A DNA stretch of 38,006 nt, taken from Acidobacteriota bacterium. GTDB taxonomy: Bacteria; Acidobacteriota; Terriglobia; Acidiferrales; UBA7541. The translations under genes were made by a program, and so were the position numbers. Shown here piece by piece: positions 7,498-16,001 of this stretch. Each line of letters opens with the position of its first letter. The first letter of the stretch is position 1. The stretch covers positions 1-38,006 of the forward strand of contig JAKBLM010000042.1 in assembly GCA_021832085.1 (NCBI GenBank), written 5' to 3'. Under the pieces are notes generated by a model. That model had not been told where the DNA came from, searched no databases, and saw only the letters and a program-made list of their open reading frames with translations.

Positions 7498-8574
7498 ATG
7501 CGAACGGGAATCATCGGACTGGCAGGAGCAGGGAAGACCACGCTGTTTCGGATTCTGACACGAGGGCATGCGCCGCAAGGGGCGAAACACGGCGCCGTGC
7601 ACGTGGGCGTGGCTCACGTCCCGGACAAACGACTGGAGAAGCTGGCCGAGCTGTACAAGCCGAAAAAGGTGACCTACGCATCGATGGAATACCTGGATGT
7701 GGCGGCGCTGGCCGGCGAAAGCGGGCGCGATTCGGCGTTTCTGGTGCAGTTGCGCGAGGTCGACGCCTTGGTGCACGTCGTGCGAGCGTTCGACGATCCC
7801 TCGAATCCGCCGCCCAGCGGGAAGCTCGATCCACGGCACGACATCGAGACGCTCGATCTCGATTTGGTGCTCTACGACCTGGAGCAGGTGACCCGCCGCG
7901 TGGAGCGCGTTGAACGGGACCTGAAGAAAAAGAAAGATCCGAAACTCGAAATGGAACTGGCGTTGCTCGCGCGCTGTCGTGAAACGCTCGAAGCCGAAAG
8001 GGCGCTCCGGGAAATTGAATTTCCCGCCGAGGAGCAGAAAATCCTGACCAGCTTCCAGTTCCTCTCACAGCGACCGATGATCTATGCGTTGAACCTGAAC
8101 GACAGCGATGCGGGCGCCCTCGAAGGCGCGGCGAAACGATACGGGATCGACACTTCAGCCGCCCGGCCAGGAACGGCACTGGTGCCGCTTTGCGGCAAAG
8201 TGGAGGCGGAGCTGGCGGAATTGCCCGAAGCCGAAGCTGCCGAATTGATGCAGGCCTATGGGCTTACCGAACCCGGACGCGATCGCCTGATTCGCACCAC
8301 ATACAATCTGCTTGGCTGGTTTTCCTTTCTCACCGCCGGCGAACCGGAATGCCGCGCCTGGACGATACGCCGCGGCATGACGGCGGTCGAAGCGGCTGGA
8401 GCGATCCACAGCGACATCCAGCGCGGCTTCATCAAGGCGGAGGTGGTGAATTGGGAGGATCTGCTCGCCACGGGAAGTTGGGCAGCGGCGCGGGAAGCCG
8501 GCAAATTGCGCCTGGAAGGACGCGACTACGTCGTCCAGGACGGCGACGTGATCCTTTTCCGCCATAGCGGGTAA
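7498..8574 (+). CDS. YchF/OBG-like P-loop ATPase, divergent G domain
   Basis: A 358-residue protein matching the YchF/OLA1 family in length and layout: N-terminal P-loop domain, helical coiled insertion (about 120-185) and C-terminal TGS domain. The TGS part is canonical, with RAWTIRRG, IHSDIQRGFIKAEV and AGKLRLEGRDY-VQDGDV. The nucleotide-binding part is not. The usual GLPNVGKST P-loop is GLAGAGKTT (7-15), the G3 segment is shortened to DVAALAGES, and the G4 NxxE position reads NLND. YchF binds ribosomes and hydrolyses ATP. This may be a lineage-specific paralogue rather than the housekeeping copy. ATG 7498 is the first residue that aligns with the family. Confidence 0.85.
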   Translation: MRTGIIGLAGAGKTTLFRILTRGHAPQGAKHGAVHVGVAHVPDKRLEKLAELYKPKKVTYASMEYLDVAALAGESGRDSAFLVQLREVDALVHVVRAFDDPSNPPPSGKLDPRHDIETLDLDLVLYDLEQVTRRVERVERDLKKKKDPKLEMELALLARCRETLEAERALREIEFPAEEQKILTSFQFLSQRPMIYALNLNDSDAGALEGAAKRYGIDTSAARPGTALVPLCGKVEAELAELPEAEAAELMQAYGLTEPGRDRLIRTTYNLLGWFSFLTAGEPECRAWTIRRGMTAVEAAGAIHSDIQRGFIKAEVVNWEDLLATGSWAAAREAGKLRLEGRDYVVQDGDVILFRHSG

Positions 8575-8676
8575 TCGCAGGAGGGGAACGCCGGAAGCGA
8601 CGTGGCTGCGGAGATTTTGACAGCTTTCGAAGGCTGGAGTGCAGTGCCGGAATCTCGACCACCAAAGGGACTGTTT

Positions 8677-8737
8677 GGCCTCTGCCGAAACGCAGTGTGG
8701 AACGGAGCGGGCGGGAGGCCTTTCTTTCCTTTTTTTT
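8677..8737 (+). terminator. probable intrinsic terminator after the YchF-like gene
   Basis: GGCCTC (8677-8682) pairs with GAGGCC (8715-8720), followed by a T-rich tail ending in a run of eight T (8730-8737). The loop is long (32 bases) with partial internal pairing, so efficiency is uncertain. It separates the YchF-like gene from the dcw promoter. Confidence 0.5.
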
Positions 8738-8916
8738 CGTTAACCGTTAGAAAACAATTAAGGCATCGGGCCGAGCGCAACCGCACTTCGCACGCAATGC
8801 CTAGTCACGACCCGGCTGGGAAGACGCAATTTATTGTGGTCAACCCCGTTTCAGCGAGTTTTCCACAGGCTCATCCTGGGCAGTAAAGATTTTTTCTAAA
8901 AGTTGACACTATTTTC

Positions 8917-8944
8917 TTGACTTGAAAATTAGCCTCTCTACAAT
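8917..8944 (+). promoter_or_regulatory. sigma70-type promoter of the dcw operon (Pmra)
   Basis: TTGACT (8917-8922) and TACAAT (8939-8944) are separated by 16 bases, each one mismatch from consensus. Initiation near 8951 is predicted, leaving a leader of about 100 bases before mraZ. A second -35-like TTGACA at 8903-8908 could serve an overlapping weaker promoter. It is the only strong promoter signal I see ahead of the tightly packed genes from mraZ to ftsZ. Confidence 0.8.
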
Positions 8945-8945
8945 G

Positions 8946-8990
8946 GGGGACCAAAGTGGGTAAAAGTGGAGCTTAGTGGAGAGGGGAAGG
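8946..8990 (+). promoter_or_regulatory. MraZ operator: helically phased GTGGR repeats
   Basis: GTGGG at 8956, GTGGA at 8966 and GTGGA at 8976 are spaced exactly 10 bp apart, one DNA turn. Weaker units in the same phase are GGGGA at 8946 and GAAGG at 8986. Known MraZ operators in E. coli and mollicutes are arrays of (G)TGGG-like boxes with 5-base spacers, read by the ring-shaped MraZ oligomer. The array covers the predicted transcription start, fitting autorepression of the dcw operon. Confidence 0.85.
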
Positions 8991-9048
8991 GATCGAGGGC
9001 CCCCTTCCCCGCCACAGCTCGGGCAAAGAACGGGGAAAGCGAGACGGG

Positions 9049-9489
9049 ATGCTTCGCGGCAACCATCCGGCAACGGTAGACGCCAAGGGACGGCTGAAGA
9101 TCCCGGCTGCATTCCTCCCTGAATTGCGGAAGCAGGGTGACGAATTTTACGTCACCAGTGAGGACGGAAGCCTCGCCAAGGTCTACCCAATGAAGGAATG
9201 GCAGGAGATCGAGGAGAAACTGGCGAAGCTCCCATCACACAACCCGACGAAGCGGAAGTTCCTGAACCGGACCAGCTATTACGGCCAAGTGGTGACGACG
9301 GACGGGCAGGGCAGGATTCTGATTCCGGCAGTGCTGCGGGAGGCCGCGGATTTGAAAGGGGAAGTCGACGTTTTAGGGAGCCAGTCGCATTTGGAAGTCT
9401 GGAATCATGCGCGGTTCGTCGAGCAGGAAGTCCGCGGGAAGCCGTGGACGGCTGAAGATGAGAAGAATCTGGGTGATCTGGGCATTTGA
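9049..9489 (+). CDS. mraZ: transcriptional regulator MraZ
   Basis: A 146-residue protein with two AbrB-like halves, each holding the family DxxGRxxxP loop: DAKGRLKIPAAF at about 11-22 and DGQGRILIPAVL at about 85-96. MraZ forms a ring that binds direct repeats at its own promoter and represses the dcw cluster. Cognate repeats are visible 60-100 bp upstream of this start. The ATG begins MLRGNHPATVD, the usual N-terminus. Its stop overlaps the TTG start of rsmH by four bases, making it the first gene of the operon. Confidence 0.97.
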   Translation: MLRGNHPATVDAKGRLKIPAAFLPELRKQGDEFYVTSEDGSLAKVYPMKEWQEIEEKLAKLPSHNPTKRKFLNRTSYYGQVVTTDGQGRILIPAVLREAADLKGEVDVLGSQSHLEVWNHARFVEQEVRGKPWTAEDEKNLGDLGI

Positions 9490-10388
9490 GCTTGACGGTA
9501 TGGCATAAGCCCGTACTGGCCGGGGAAGTGATCAAGTGGTTGGGCATCCGGCCGGACGGGACGTACGTGGACGCGACGGTGGGAACGGGCGGCCACGCGC
9601 TCGAGATAGCGCGACGGCTGACCACCGGGCGTCTGGTGGGAATTGACCGCGACGCGCAGGCGCTCGAGCAGGCGCGGGAGCGGTTGAAAGATTACGAGCG
9701 GCAGGTCACGTTGGTGGAAGCGAATTTTTCGCGGATCGACGAGGTGGCGCGGGAGCTGAGGCTCCCGCCAATCGACGGGCTGGTGGCCGATCTGGGCGTC
9801 TCGACGCTGCAGTTGGACACCGGCGACCGCGGATTCTCGTTCCGCCAGGCCGCCCCGCTCGACATGCGCATGGACCGGAGCTCGCCGCTGACGGCCGATG
9901 AGATCGTGAACCGGTGGAGCGAGCGTGAGCTGGCCGATCTGCTCTTCCATTTCGGCGAAGAGCACGACGCGCGAAGAATTGCCAGGGCAATCGTTCGGAA
10001 GCGGCCGATCCGCGACACCGAACACCTGGCGACGGTTGTGGCAGGGGCCCGCAAAGCCAAGGGAAGGCAGAAACTGCATCCCGCGACAAAAACGTTTCTG
10101 GCGCTGCGGATAGCGGTGAATCGAGAGATGGAGGAACTCGGGCAGTTTCTTTTGCGAGCCCCGGCCACGTTGTCTTCGGGAGGGCGATGGGTGATCTTGA
10201 GCTACCACTCGCTCGAGGACCGGCAAGTGAAACAGGCGTTCCGGCGCCTGGCCGCGGCCGGTGAGATGAAAGTGCTGACGAAGAAGCCGATCATGCCGTC
10301 GGCGGAAGAGATCGAATCGAATCCGCGGGCGAGAAGCGCCCGAATGCGGGTAGCGGAAAAGATCGGCGCGGCAAGGCCGCAGGAGTAG
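9486..10388 (+). CDS. rsmH: 16S rRNA (cytosine-1402-N4)-methyltransferase RsmH (MraW)
   Basis: A 300-residue SAM-dependent enzyme that methylates N4 of C1402 in 16S rRNA, tuning the ribosomal P site. Family landmarks are HKPVLAGEV at the N-terminus, the SAM-binding loop DATVGTGGHA, DLGVSTLQLD, GFSFRQAAPLDMRMD and the C-terminal SYHSLEDRQVKQAF. The length is normal for RsmH. The TTG start at 9486 overlaps the mraZ stop (TTGA), indicating translational coupling. The C-terminal RSARMRVAEK sequence is also typical. Confidence 0.96.
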   Translation: MSLTVWHKPVLAGEVIKWLGIRPDGTYVDATVGTGGHALEIARRLTTGRLVGIDRDAQALEQARERLKDYERQVTLVEANFSRIDEVARELRLPPIDGLVADLGVSTLQLDTGDRGFSFRQAAPLDMRMDRSSPLTADEIVNRWSERELADLLFHFGEEHDARRIARAIVRKRPIRDTEHLATVVAGARKAKGRQKLHPATKTFLALRIAVNREMEELGQFLLRAPATLSSGGRWVILSYHSLEDRQVKQAFRRLAAAGEMKVLTKKPIMPSAEEIESNPRARSARMRVAEKIGAARPQE

Positions 10389-10393
10389 GGGCA

Positions 10394-10801
10394 GTGGTGG
10401 AATTCTACACAGTAAAACGGATCGATAATTCGCGGCTGCAACGGCGCCGTGCCAGCGGTTTTCTGGGATCCTGCGGAAGGCAGTTGGCGGTGGCCGGGGT
10501 GGTCGTTTTGGTGCTGTTGGGCTACGCCTGGCAGCGTTACGAGTGCCTGGATCTGAGCTATCGGGTTCAACAGTTGAGCCAGACACACAGCCGCGATCTG
10601 GCACTGAATCACGAACTACGGGTGGAACTGGCAACCCTCCGCTCGCCCGCGCGGATCGATCTGCTCGCGCGCAATCAGTTGGGGATGACGGTGCCGCAGC
10701 CGGGGCAAATCATCCCGAGCGAGGCGCTCGCGACAGGCGAATCGGCCGACGCCAGTGCGATGGTGAATCCTGCAAGTTTCAGTAATCGCGTAACACATTG
10801 A
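10394..10801 (+). CDS. ftsL: cell division protein FtsL
   Basis: A 135-residue bitopic protein with a basic cytoplasmic N-terminus, one membrane helix at about 31-46 and a periplasmic coiled coil at about 50-85 (YRVQQLSQ, LALNHELRVELATL). It ends in the RIDLLARNQLGM segment that closes many FtsL/FtsB-type proteins. FtsL joins FtsB and FtsQ to activate FtsW-FtsI at the septum. Sequence identity in this family is low, so the call rests on topology, the motif and its exact position between rsmH and ftsI. The GTG start has AGGAG upstream. The stop overlaps the next start by four bases. Confidence 0.88.
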   Translation: MVEFYTVKRIDNSRLQRRRASGFLGSCGRQLAVAGVVVLVLLGYAWQRYECLDLSYRVQQLSQTHSRDLALNHELRVELATLRSPARIDLLARNQLGMTVPQPGQIIPSEALATGESADASAMVNPASFSNRVTH

Positions 10802-12936
10802 AACCATGCGGGCTAGCCGCCCGCTGTCGGAAAGAGCTCGAGCGAATGGTGAGGAGGGGTGTGCCCGAACGGATCTTCAGTCGAGCAGAGCACCTTGAGC
10901 GGGCCAACCCGCCCGGGTGGAGCGCACGCCTCCTGCTGCTCGTATTGACCGGAGGGTTGTGGGCCGGGGTGGTCGTTTGCCGGCTGGGCTACCTGACAAT
11001 CGTTCGTCACCAGATTTACCGGAAGATGGCGCTGCGCCAGCAGCACCGTGTCATTCCCATTGCGGCCGAGCGAGGCCCAATCACGGATCGCAACGGTCAT
11101 GTGCTGGCCGTTAGCCTGCCGGTGCAGTCCTGCTATGCCGTGCCGCCGGAAATCGTCCATCCCGGGCTGGCGGCGCACCTGCTCTCGCCGATCCTCGGTT
11201 TTCCTGAGTCGCAGCTGAAGGCCCGGCTACAAAGTCCGGGGCCCTTTGTTTGGGTGGAGCGGCAATTGCCACCGGATGTGGTCCGGCGAATCAAGGCACT
11301 GAACCTGCGCGGAATCCACTTCGAGTGGGAAAGCGAGCGCTTCTATCCCAAGCGGCAGCTGGCGGCGCAGGTGCTGGGCTTCGTCGACATCGACGGCAAT
11401 GGCAAGGCGGGTATCGAATACTCGCTCAACAAACTGATTCGTGGACGTCCCGGCGAAATTTCCGTCCTGACCGACGGCAAAGGCCACTTCTACCGCATTT
11501 CGGAGCGGCGGGCGGTGCCCGGCGCGAAGGTCGAGCTGACCATCGACCAGAACATCCAGTTCATTGCCCAGCAGGCACTGGAGCAGGGGATCAAGAAAAC
11601 GCACGCCTCCGCCGGGACGGTCTTGGTCATGCGGCCGTCGACTGGCGCGGTGCTGGCGTTGGCCAACTGGCCCACCTTCAATCCGAACCTTCCGGGGCAA
11701 AGCACGCCAGGGGCCACGCAGGACCGGGCCATCAGCGACATCTACGAGCCTGGCTCGACCTTCAAGACGGTGACGATCTCGGCGGCGATCAATTCAGGCA
11801 CGGTGACGCCGAACGAGGTGTTCAACTGCCAGATGGGTCACATTGTGCTGGCCGGGCGCGTGATTCACGATTGGCACCCTTTCGGCATGCTGACGGTGGC
11901 CCAGGTACTGATGCACTCGAGTGACGTGGGCGCAATCAAGATTGCGCTGAAAATGGGTCCACAAACGTTCTACCAATACATGCGCGCCTACGGCTTCGGG
12001 CAGAAAACCGGAATCGACCTGCCGTGGGAGAGCCCCGGCTTGCTGCGGCCGCCAAGCATGTGGTCGGCCACCGCCATTGGATCGATGGCGATGGGGCAAT
12101 CGGTTGGCGTCACGCCGATTCAGTTGGTGCGCGAGGTTTCGGCCATCGCCAACGGAGGGTTGCTCTACCGGCCGCGGATCGTGCGCCGCCTGTTTGTCGG
12201 CGGCAAGGAGATCAGACCACCCGAGCCGCCCCCGAAGCGGGTGATCACAGCGGCCACCGCCGCGACCATGCGCAACATGATGGAAGGAGTCGTCCTGGGC
12301 GGCACGGGCGCGCTTGCACAGCTCGACGGCTACACAACGGCCGGGAAGACCGGAACGGCGCAGGTCATCAATCCGAAGACGCACCTCTACTCGCAGAGCG
12401 AATTCGACGCTTCATTTGTCGGCTTCGCGCCGGTCAACAACCCCGCCCTGGTGACGCTCGTTGTTCTCCACGAGCCCCAAACCCTGCCGGTGTACAAGCG
12501 CGAAGGCGGGTGGGCCGCAGCGCCGGTCTGGAGAAAAGTGATGCAGCAGGCGCTGAGCTACCTGGGAGTGCCGCGCGATCTGCCCGTCCCACCGCCGGTG
12601 GACCGTGCCGATCTGACGGATAAGCCGACTCGCCAGCCGGTGACGGAAGTCGCGAGCGTGGTGGCGAGCGCCTTCACGTCAAAGCCGCCCGCCGTTCCCA
12701 AGGTTGTTCCGCCCGGCATGCTGGTGATGCCTTCACTGATGGGGAAGACGGTGCGCCAAGCCACCACCCAGTGCCTGAGGCTGGGGCTGGATCCTCGACC
12801 GGAAGGGGACGGTGTGGCCGTAGAGCAACGACCAGAGCCAGGAACGCTGGTGCGTCGCGGGGCGCTCGTGCGAGTGCGCTTTGTGCTGCGACCGGCGCTC
12901 GGGCCGAAACGGGTCGGGAACGGAAATGGGCGTTGA
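10798..12936 (+). CDS. ftsI: septal peptidoglycan transpeptidase FtsI (class B PBP) with a PASTA domain
   Basis: A 712-residue class B penicillin-binding protein that cross-links septal peptidoglycan together with FtsW. It has one membrane anchor (about 44-62), a PBP dimerisation domain starting at AAERGPITDRNG, and a transpeptidase domain with the S320-TFK acyl-enzyme motif and K517-TGT. The middle SxN motif reads S374-S-D376, with Asp in place of the usual Asn. A single PASTA domain at about 640-698 ends the protein, as in many Gram-positive and acidobacterial FtsI/SpoVD-like proteins but not in E. coli. The TTG start at 10798 overlaps the ftsL stop. ATG 10846 is a possible shorter start. 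Confidence 0.95.
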   Translation: MKPCGLAARCRKELERMVRRGVPERIFSRAEHLERANPPGWSARLLLLVLTGGLWAGVVVCRLGYLTIVRHQIYRKMALRQQHRVIPIAAERGPITDRNGHVLAVSLPVQSCYAVPPEIVHPGLAAHLLSPILGFPESQLKARLQSPGPFVWVERQLPPDVVRRIKALNLRGIHFEWESERFYPKRQLAAQVLGFVDIDGNGKAGIEYSLNKLIRGRPGEISVLTDGKGHFYRISERRAVPGAKVELTIDQNIQFIAQQALEQGIKKTHASAGTVLVMRPSTGAVLALANWPTFNPNLPGQSTPGATQDRAISDIYEPGSTFKTVTISAAINSGTVTPNEVFNCQMGHIVLAGRVIHDWHPFGMLTVAQVLMHSSDVGAIKIALKMGPQTFYQYMRAYGFGQKTGIDLPWESPGLLRPPSMWSATAIGSMAMGQSVGVTPIQLVREVSAIANGGLLYRPRIVRRLFVGGKEIRPPEPPPKRVITAATAATMRNMMEGVVLGGTGALAQLDGYTTAGKTGTAQVINPKTHLYSQSEFDASFVGFAPVNNPALVTLVVLHEPQTLPVYKREGGWAAAPVWRKVMQQALSYLGVPRDLPVPPPVDRADLTDKPTRQPVTEVASVVASAFTSKPPAVPKVVPPGMLVMPSLMGKTVRQATTQCLRLGLDPRPEGDGVAVEQRPEPGTLVRRGALVRVRFVLRPALGPKRVGNGNGR

Positions 12937-12991
12937 AACAAGAACGATTTTGGGGACTAGTACTATCAACCCTATACTGGTGTGGGAACGC

Positions 12992-14515
12992 ATGACCCTT
13001 GGTGAGCTGCTGAACGGGCTCGAGGTGGTTCAGCTCACTCCGGCCTCGCACGACCCGAACGGATACGCAATTTCCTCGCTGGAATACGACAGCCGGCGAG
13101 CGAGATCGGGTTGTGTGTTTTTTGCGCTGCCTGGCGCGAGGACCGACGGCAATCGCTTTGTGGCCGAGGCGGTGAGCCGCGGGGCGTCGGTGGTGGTGAG
13201 CGAACAGCCGCGGCCGGAAGGGCTGGCGGAATCGCTGGCCTGGGTGCAGGTAACTTCCGCGAGGCGAGCATTGGCGCTGGCCGCGGGCAACTTCTACGGC
13301 CAACCTTCCCGCGCGCTCGACCTGATCGGTGTCACCGGCACGAACGGGAAGACAACCACTACTTTCCTCATTGACTCTATCCTAAGAGCAGCAGGCCGCT
13401 GCACCGGTCTTTTCGGAACGGTCCTCTACAGGACTCCGCGACGGGTAGCTCACGCTTCCCACACCACTCCGGAATCGCTCGAACTCGCTCGCCTGCTTGC
13501 CGATTTGCGAGAGGAGGGTGGCACGGCAGCTGTGCTCGAAGTCAGCTCTCACGCGCTCGCCATGGAGCGCGTCTGGGGGTTCCGTTTTGCGGCCGCGGTT
13601 TTCACCAACCTCACCCGTGACCACCTCGATTTCCACCACACGATGGAGAACTATTTCGCCACGAAGCGGCGCCTGTTCGAGGGTACCGGCGCGGGCGCGC
13701 CCGGAGTGGGCGTCGTCAATATCGACGACCCGCACGGCCGACAGCTTGTGGGCCTTTGCCCACGGACACTGACGTACGGTCTGGACGCGGCCGCCGACGT
13801 GGGAACGACGGACTACCGGCTTTCGACCAGGGGCCTGGAATTCACCGCCCGCACGCCCTCCGGACCGATCGCATTGCGGTCGCGGCTGATGGGAGTGGTG
13901 AACGTCTTCAATATTCTTGCGGCGACGGCCACAGCCCTTGCGCTCGGCGTGGATCGCGCGGCCATCGCGCGTGGGATCGAGCAGATGGAAAGCGTGCCCG
14001 GCCGGTTCGAGCGGGTCGAAGCCGAGCAACCGTTTTTGGTGGTGGTCGATTACGCGCACACCGATGACGCGCTGGCCCGGCTGATCGAGACGGCTCGCGG
14101 ATTGAAGCCAGCCGGCCGCATTCTGGTGCTCTTCGGGGCGGGCGGCGACCGGGATCGGACCAAGCGGCCACTCATGGGTGAGGCCGCAGGGCGCGGTACC
14201 GATCTTGTGGTTTTGACGAACGACAATCCGCGCAGCGAAGACCCGCAGTCTATCGTCAACGACATCCTTCGCGGCCTCGAACGCGCCGCCGTGCCCTATT
14301 TCGTGGAACTCGATCGGAGACGCGCGATTGCGAGAATACTGGCCGAGGCGAAACCGGGTGACGTTGTGCTGCTCGCCGGCAAGGGCCACGAGGACTATCA
14401 GATCCTCGGCGACCGGACAATCCCGTTCAGCGACCGGCAAATTGCGCGCGAAGCGTTGCGGGAACTGGGCTACCCGCGGCCCGGTACCGGCGCCGGAAAC
14501 GAGACCCCGGCATGA
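12992..14515 (+). CDS. murE: UDP-MurNAc-L-Ala-D-Glu:meso-diaminopimelate ligase MurE
   Basis: A 507-residue Mur ligase that adds the third stem-peptide residue in the cytoplasm. It has the ATP-binding loop GVTGTNGKTTT, the SSHAL and NLTRDHLDFH motifs of the central domain, and the C-terminal D411-N-P-R414 motif. DNPR marks meso-diaminopimelate specificity; lysine-adding enzymes differ here. ATG 12992 is chosen because it gives the usual MurE N-terminus (MTLGELL). The longer open frame from 12881 runs into the ftsI coding region. A 55-bp gap separates it from ftsI, the longest spacer inside the cluster. Confidence 0.96.
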   Translation: MTLGELLNGLEVVQLTPASHDPNGYAISSLEYDSRRARSGCVFFALPGARTDGNRFVAEAVSRGASVVVSEQPRPEGLAESLAWVQVTSARRALALAAGNFYGQPSRALDLIGVTGTNGKTTTTFLIDSILRAAGRCTGLFGTVLYRTPRRVAHASHTTPESLELARLLADLREEGGTAAVLEVSSHALAMERVWGFRFAAAVFTNLTRDHLDFHHTMENYFATKRRLFEGTGAGAPGVGVVNIDDPHGRQLVGLCPRTLTYGLDAAADVGTTDYRLSTRGLEFTARTPSGPIALRSRLMGVVNVFNILAATATALALGVDRAAIARGIEQMESVPGRFERVEAEQPFLVVVDYAHTDDALARLIETARGLKPAGRILVLFGAGGDRDRTKRPLMGEAAGRGTDLVVLTNDNPRSEDPQSIVNDILRGLERAAVPYFVELDRRRAIARILAEAKPGDVVLLAGKGHEDYQILGDRTIPFSDRQIAREALRELGYPRPGTGAGNETPA

Positions 14516-14552
14516 AAAGCGGGGGAGAGCGGCCGGAAACGGACAAAACGAG

Positions 14553-16001
14553 ATGAACTGGCGGATGGAGGAAATTGCCCGGGCCATGGCGGTGAAAACG
14601 CCGGAAGGGATGAGCGCGGCCACGCGCGTAACGGGCGTTTCAATCGATTCCCGTACCGTTGCTCCGGGCGAGCTGTTCTTCGCCATTCGCGGTCCGCGCC
14701 ACGACGGCCACGATTTCGTGCGTGCGGCGCTGGCAGGCGGCGCGGCCGCGGCGGTGATCGAGCACGACCGGCTGGGGCGATTCGGAACCGACCTTCAGAG
14801 CCGGTTGCTGGGGGTCGACGATACGCGCGCGGCGCTCGGTTGCCTGGCTCGGGCCGTCCGGCGCGCGTGGGGCGCCGAAGGAAAACGGCGTTTGGCGGCC
14901 ATCACCGGCTCGAGCGGCAAGACGACAACCAAGGGGATTCTGGCGGCGTTGCTGGCCTCGCGGATGCCGGTGCTCCGCTCGGAAGGGAACCTCAACAACG
15001 CCTACGGATTGCCACTCACGTTGTGCCGGCTCGATCAGGAGCACCAGGCGGCGGTGGTCGAACTCGGCATGTCACGACGGGGCGAACTGACGGAACTGGC
15101 CCGCATCGCCGAGCCGGAAGTTGGCGTGGTGACGAACGTGGCACCGGCGCATCTGGAGTTTTTCGCTTCAGTCGACGAGATTGCCCTGGCCAAACGGGAA
15201 CTGATTGAGAACCTCGCCGGCGAGCAGCCGGCGGCGGTGCTGAACGCGGACGATCCGCGGGTTGCCCGCTTCGCCGAGGTTTGTCGCGGTAAGGTGTTGA
15301 CCTTCGGACGCGGCGAGGGCGCCGACTTTCGTGCCGATGCGATCGAAAACCGCGGGCTCGAAGGCACCGCTTTCGATTTTCTCTGGAGCGGCGGCCATGC
15401 ACGGCTAATGCTGCCGCTCGTCGGAACGCACAATGTGATGAACGCCCTGGCGGCGCTAGCCGCGGCAAGCCTCTGGGGCATTGGCGCGGCCGAGGCGCTG
15501 GGCGTCTTCCCGAGATTGTTGCCGGAAGGCCATCGGGGCCGGGTTCTCACCTTTCGCGAAGAATTCACCGTTCTCGACGACTGCTATAACTCGAACCCCG
15601 CGGCCTTGGCGGCCATGATTGACTGGCTCGCCGCTGTCGGCGGCTTCGAGCGCCGCATCCTGGCGGCCGGAGAGATGCTCGAACTGGGACCGACCTCGGC
15701 CTCGTTGCACCGTGAAGCGGGCCGGTGGGCCGCCGGGCGCGTGGACTGGATCGTGGGTGTGCAGGGTAACGCCGCCGAGATCGTTCACGGCGCAATCGCC
15801 GGGGGCCATCCACCCGAGCGAACCCGCTTCTTCGCTGAAGCCGGGGAAGCGGCCCTTTTTCTCGCCGAGCGGATGCGTTCCGGCGACTTGCTGGTGCTGA
15901 AAGGCTCGCGCGGCGTGCACATGGAGCGAATTTTGGAGGAGCTTGCAGCCCGTTACGAACTGGCGCAGCCGGAGCCAGTCGGACGGAGGAAGAGGCGCTG
16001 A
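14553..16001 (+). CDS. murF: UDP-MurNAc-tripeptide:D-Ala-D-Ala ligase MurF
   Basis: A 482-residue Mur ligase that adds D-alanyl-D-alanine to complete UDP-MurNAc-pentapeptide. Landmarks are the N-terminal DSRTVAPGELFFAIRG, the P-loop ITGSSGKTTTKG, NLNNAYGLPLTL, the ELGMSRRGELTELA and VTNVAPAHLEFF segments, and the C-terminal DDCYNSNPAAL. The order and length match MurF. The ATG at 14553 follows murE by 37 bases. The stop is immediately followed by the mraY start with no spacer. Confidence 0.96.
   Translation: MNWRMEEIARAMAVKTPEGMSAATRVTGVSIDSRTVAPGELFFAIRGPRHDGHDFVRAALAGGAAAAVIEHDRLGRFGTDLQSRLLGVDDTRAALGCLARAVRRAWGAEGKRRLAAITGSSGKTTTKGILAALLASRMPVLRSEGNLNNAYGLPLTLCRLDQEHQAAVVELGMSRRGELTELARIAEPEVGVVTNVAPAHLEFFASVDEIALAKRELIENLAGEQPAAVLNADDPRVARFAEVCRGKVLTFGRGEGADFRADAIENRGLEGTAFDFLWSGGHARLMLPLVGTHNVMNALAALAAASLWGIGAAEALGVFPRLLPEGHRGRVLTFREEFTVLDDCYNSNPAALAAMIDWLAAVGGFERRILAAGEMLELGPTSASLHREAGRWAAGRVDWIVGVQGNAAEIVHGAIAGGHPPERTRFFAEAGEAALFLAERMRSGDLLVLKGSRGVHMERILEELAARYELAQPEPVGRRKRR

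Noticed and set aside
8859..8867. TTTTCCACA, one mismatch from a DnaA box
   Set aside because: A single box without a cluster, AT-rich unwinding element or dnaA/dnaN neighbours; not an origin.
12933..12978. Internal promoter before murE (TTGAAA and TATACT)
   Set aside because: The elements are 34 bases apart, far outside the usual 16-18 spacing.
12881..12991. Upstream extension of murE
   Set aside because: The extra residues overlap the ftsI C-terminus and do not match MurE; ATG 12992 gives the normal N-terminus.
13382..14686. 434-codon minus-strand open frame opposite murE
   Set aside because: Shadow of high-GC coding sequence; its translation has no domain, while the plus strand carries MurE motifs throughout.
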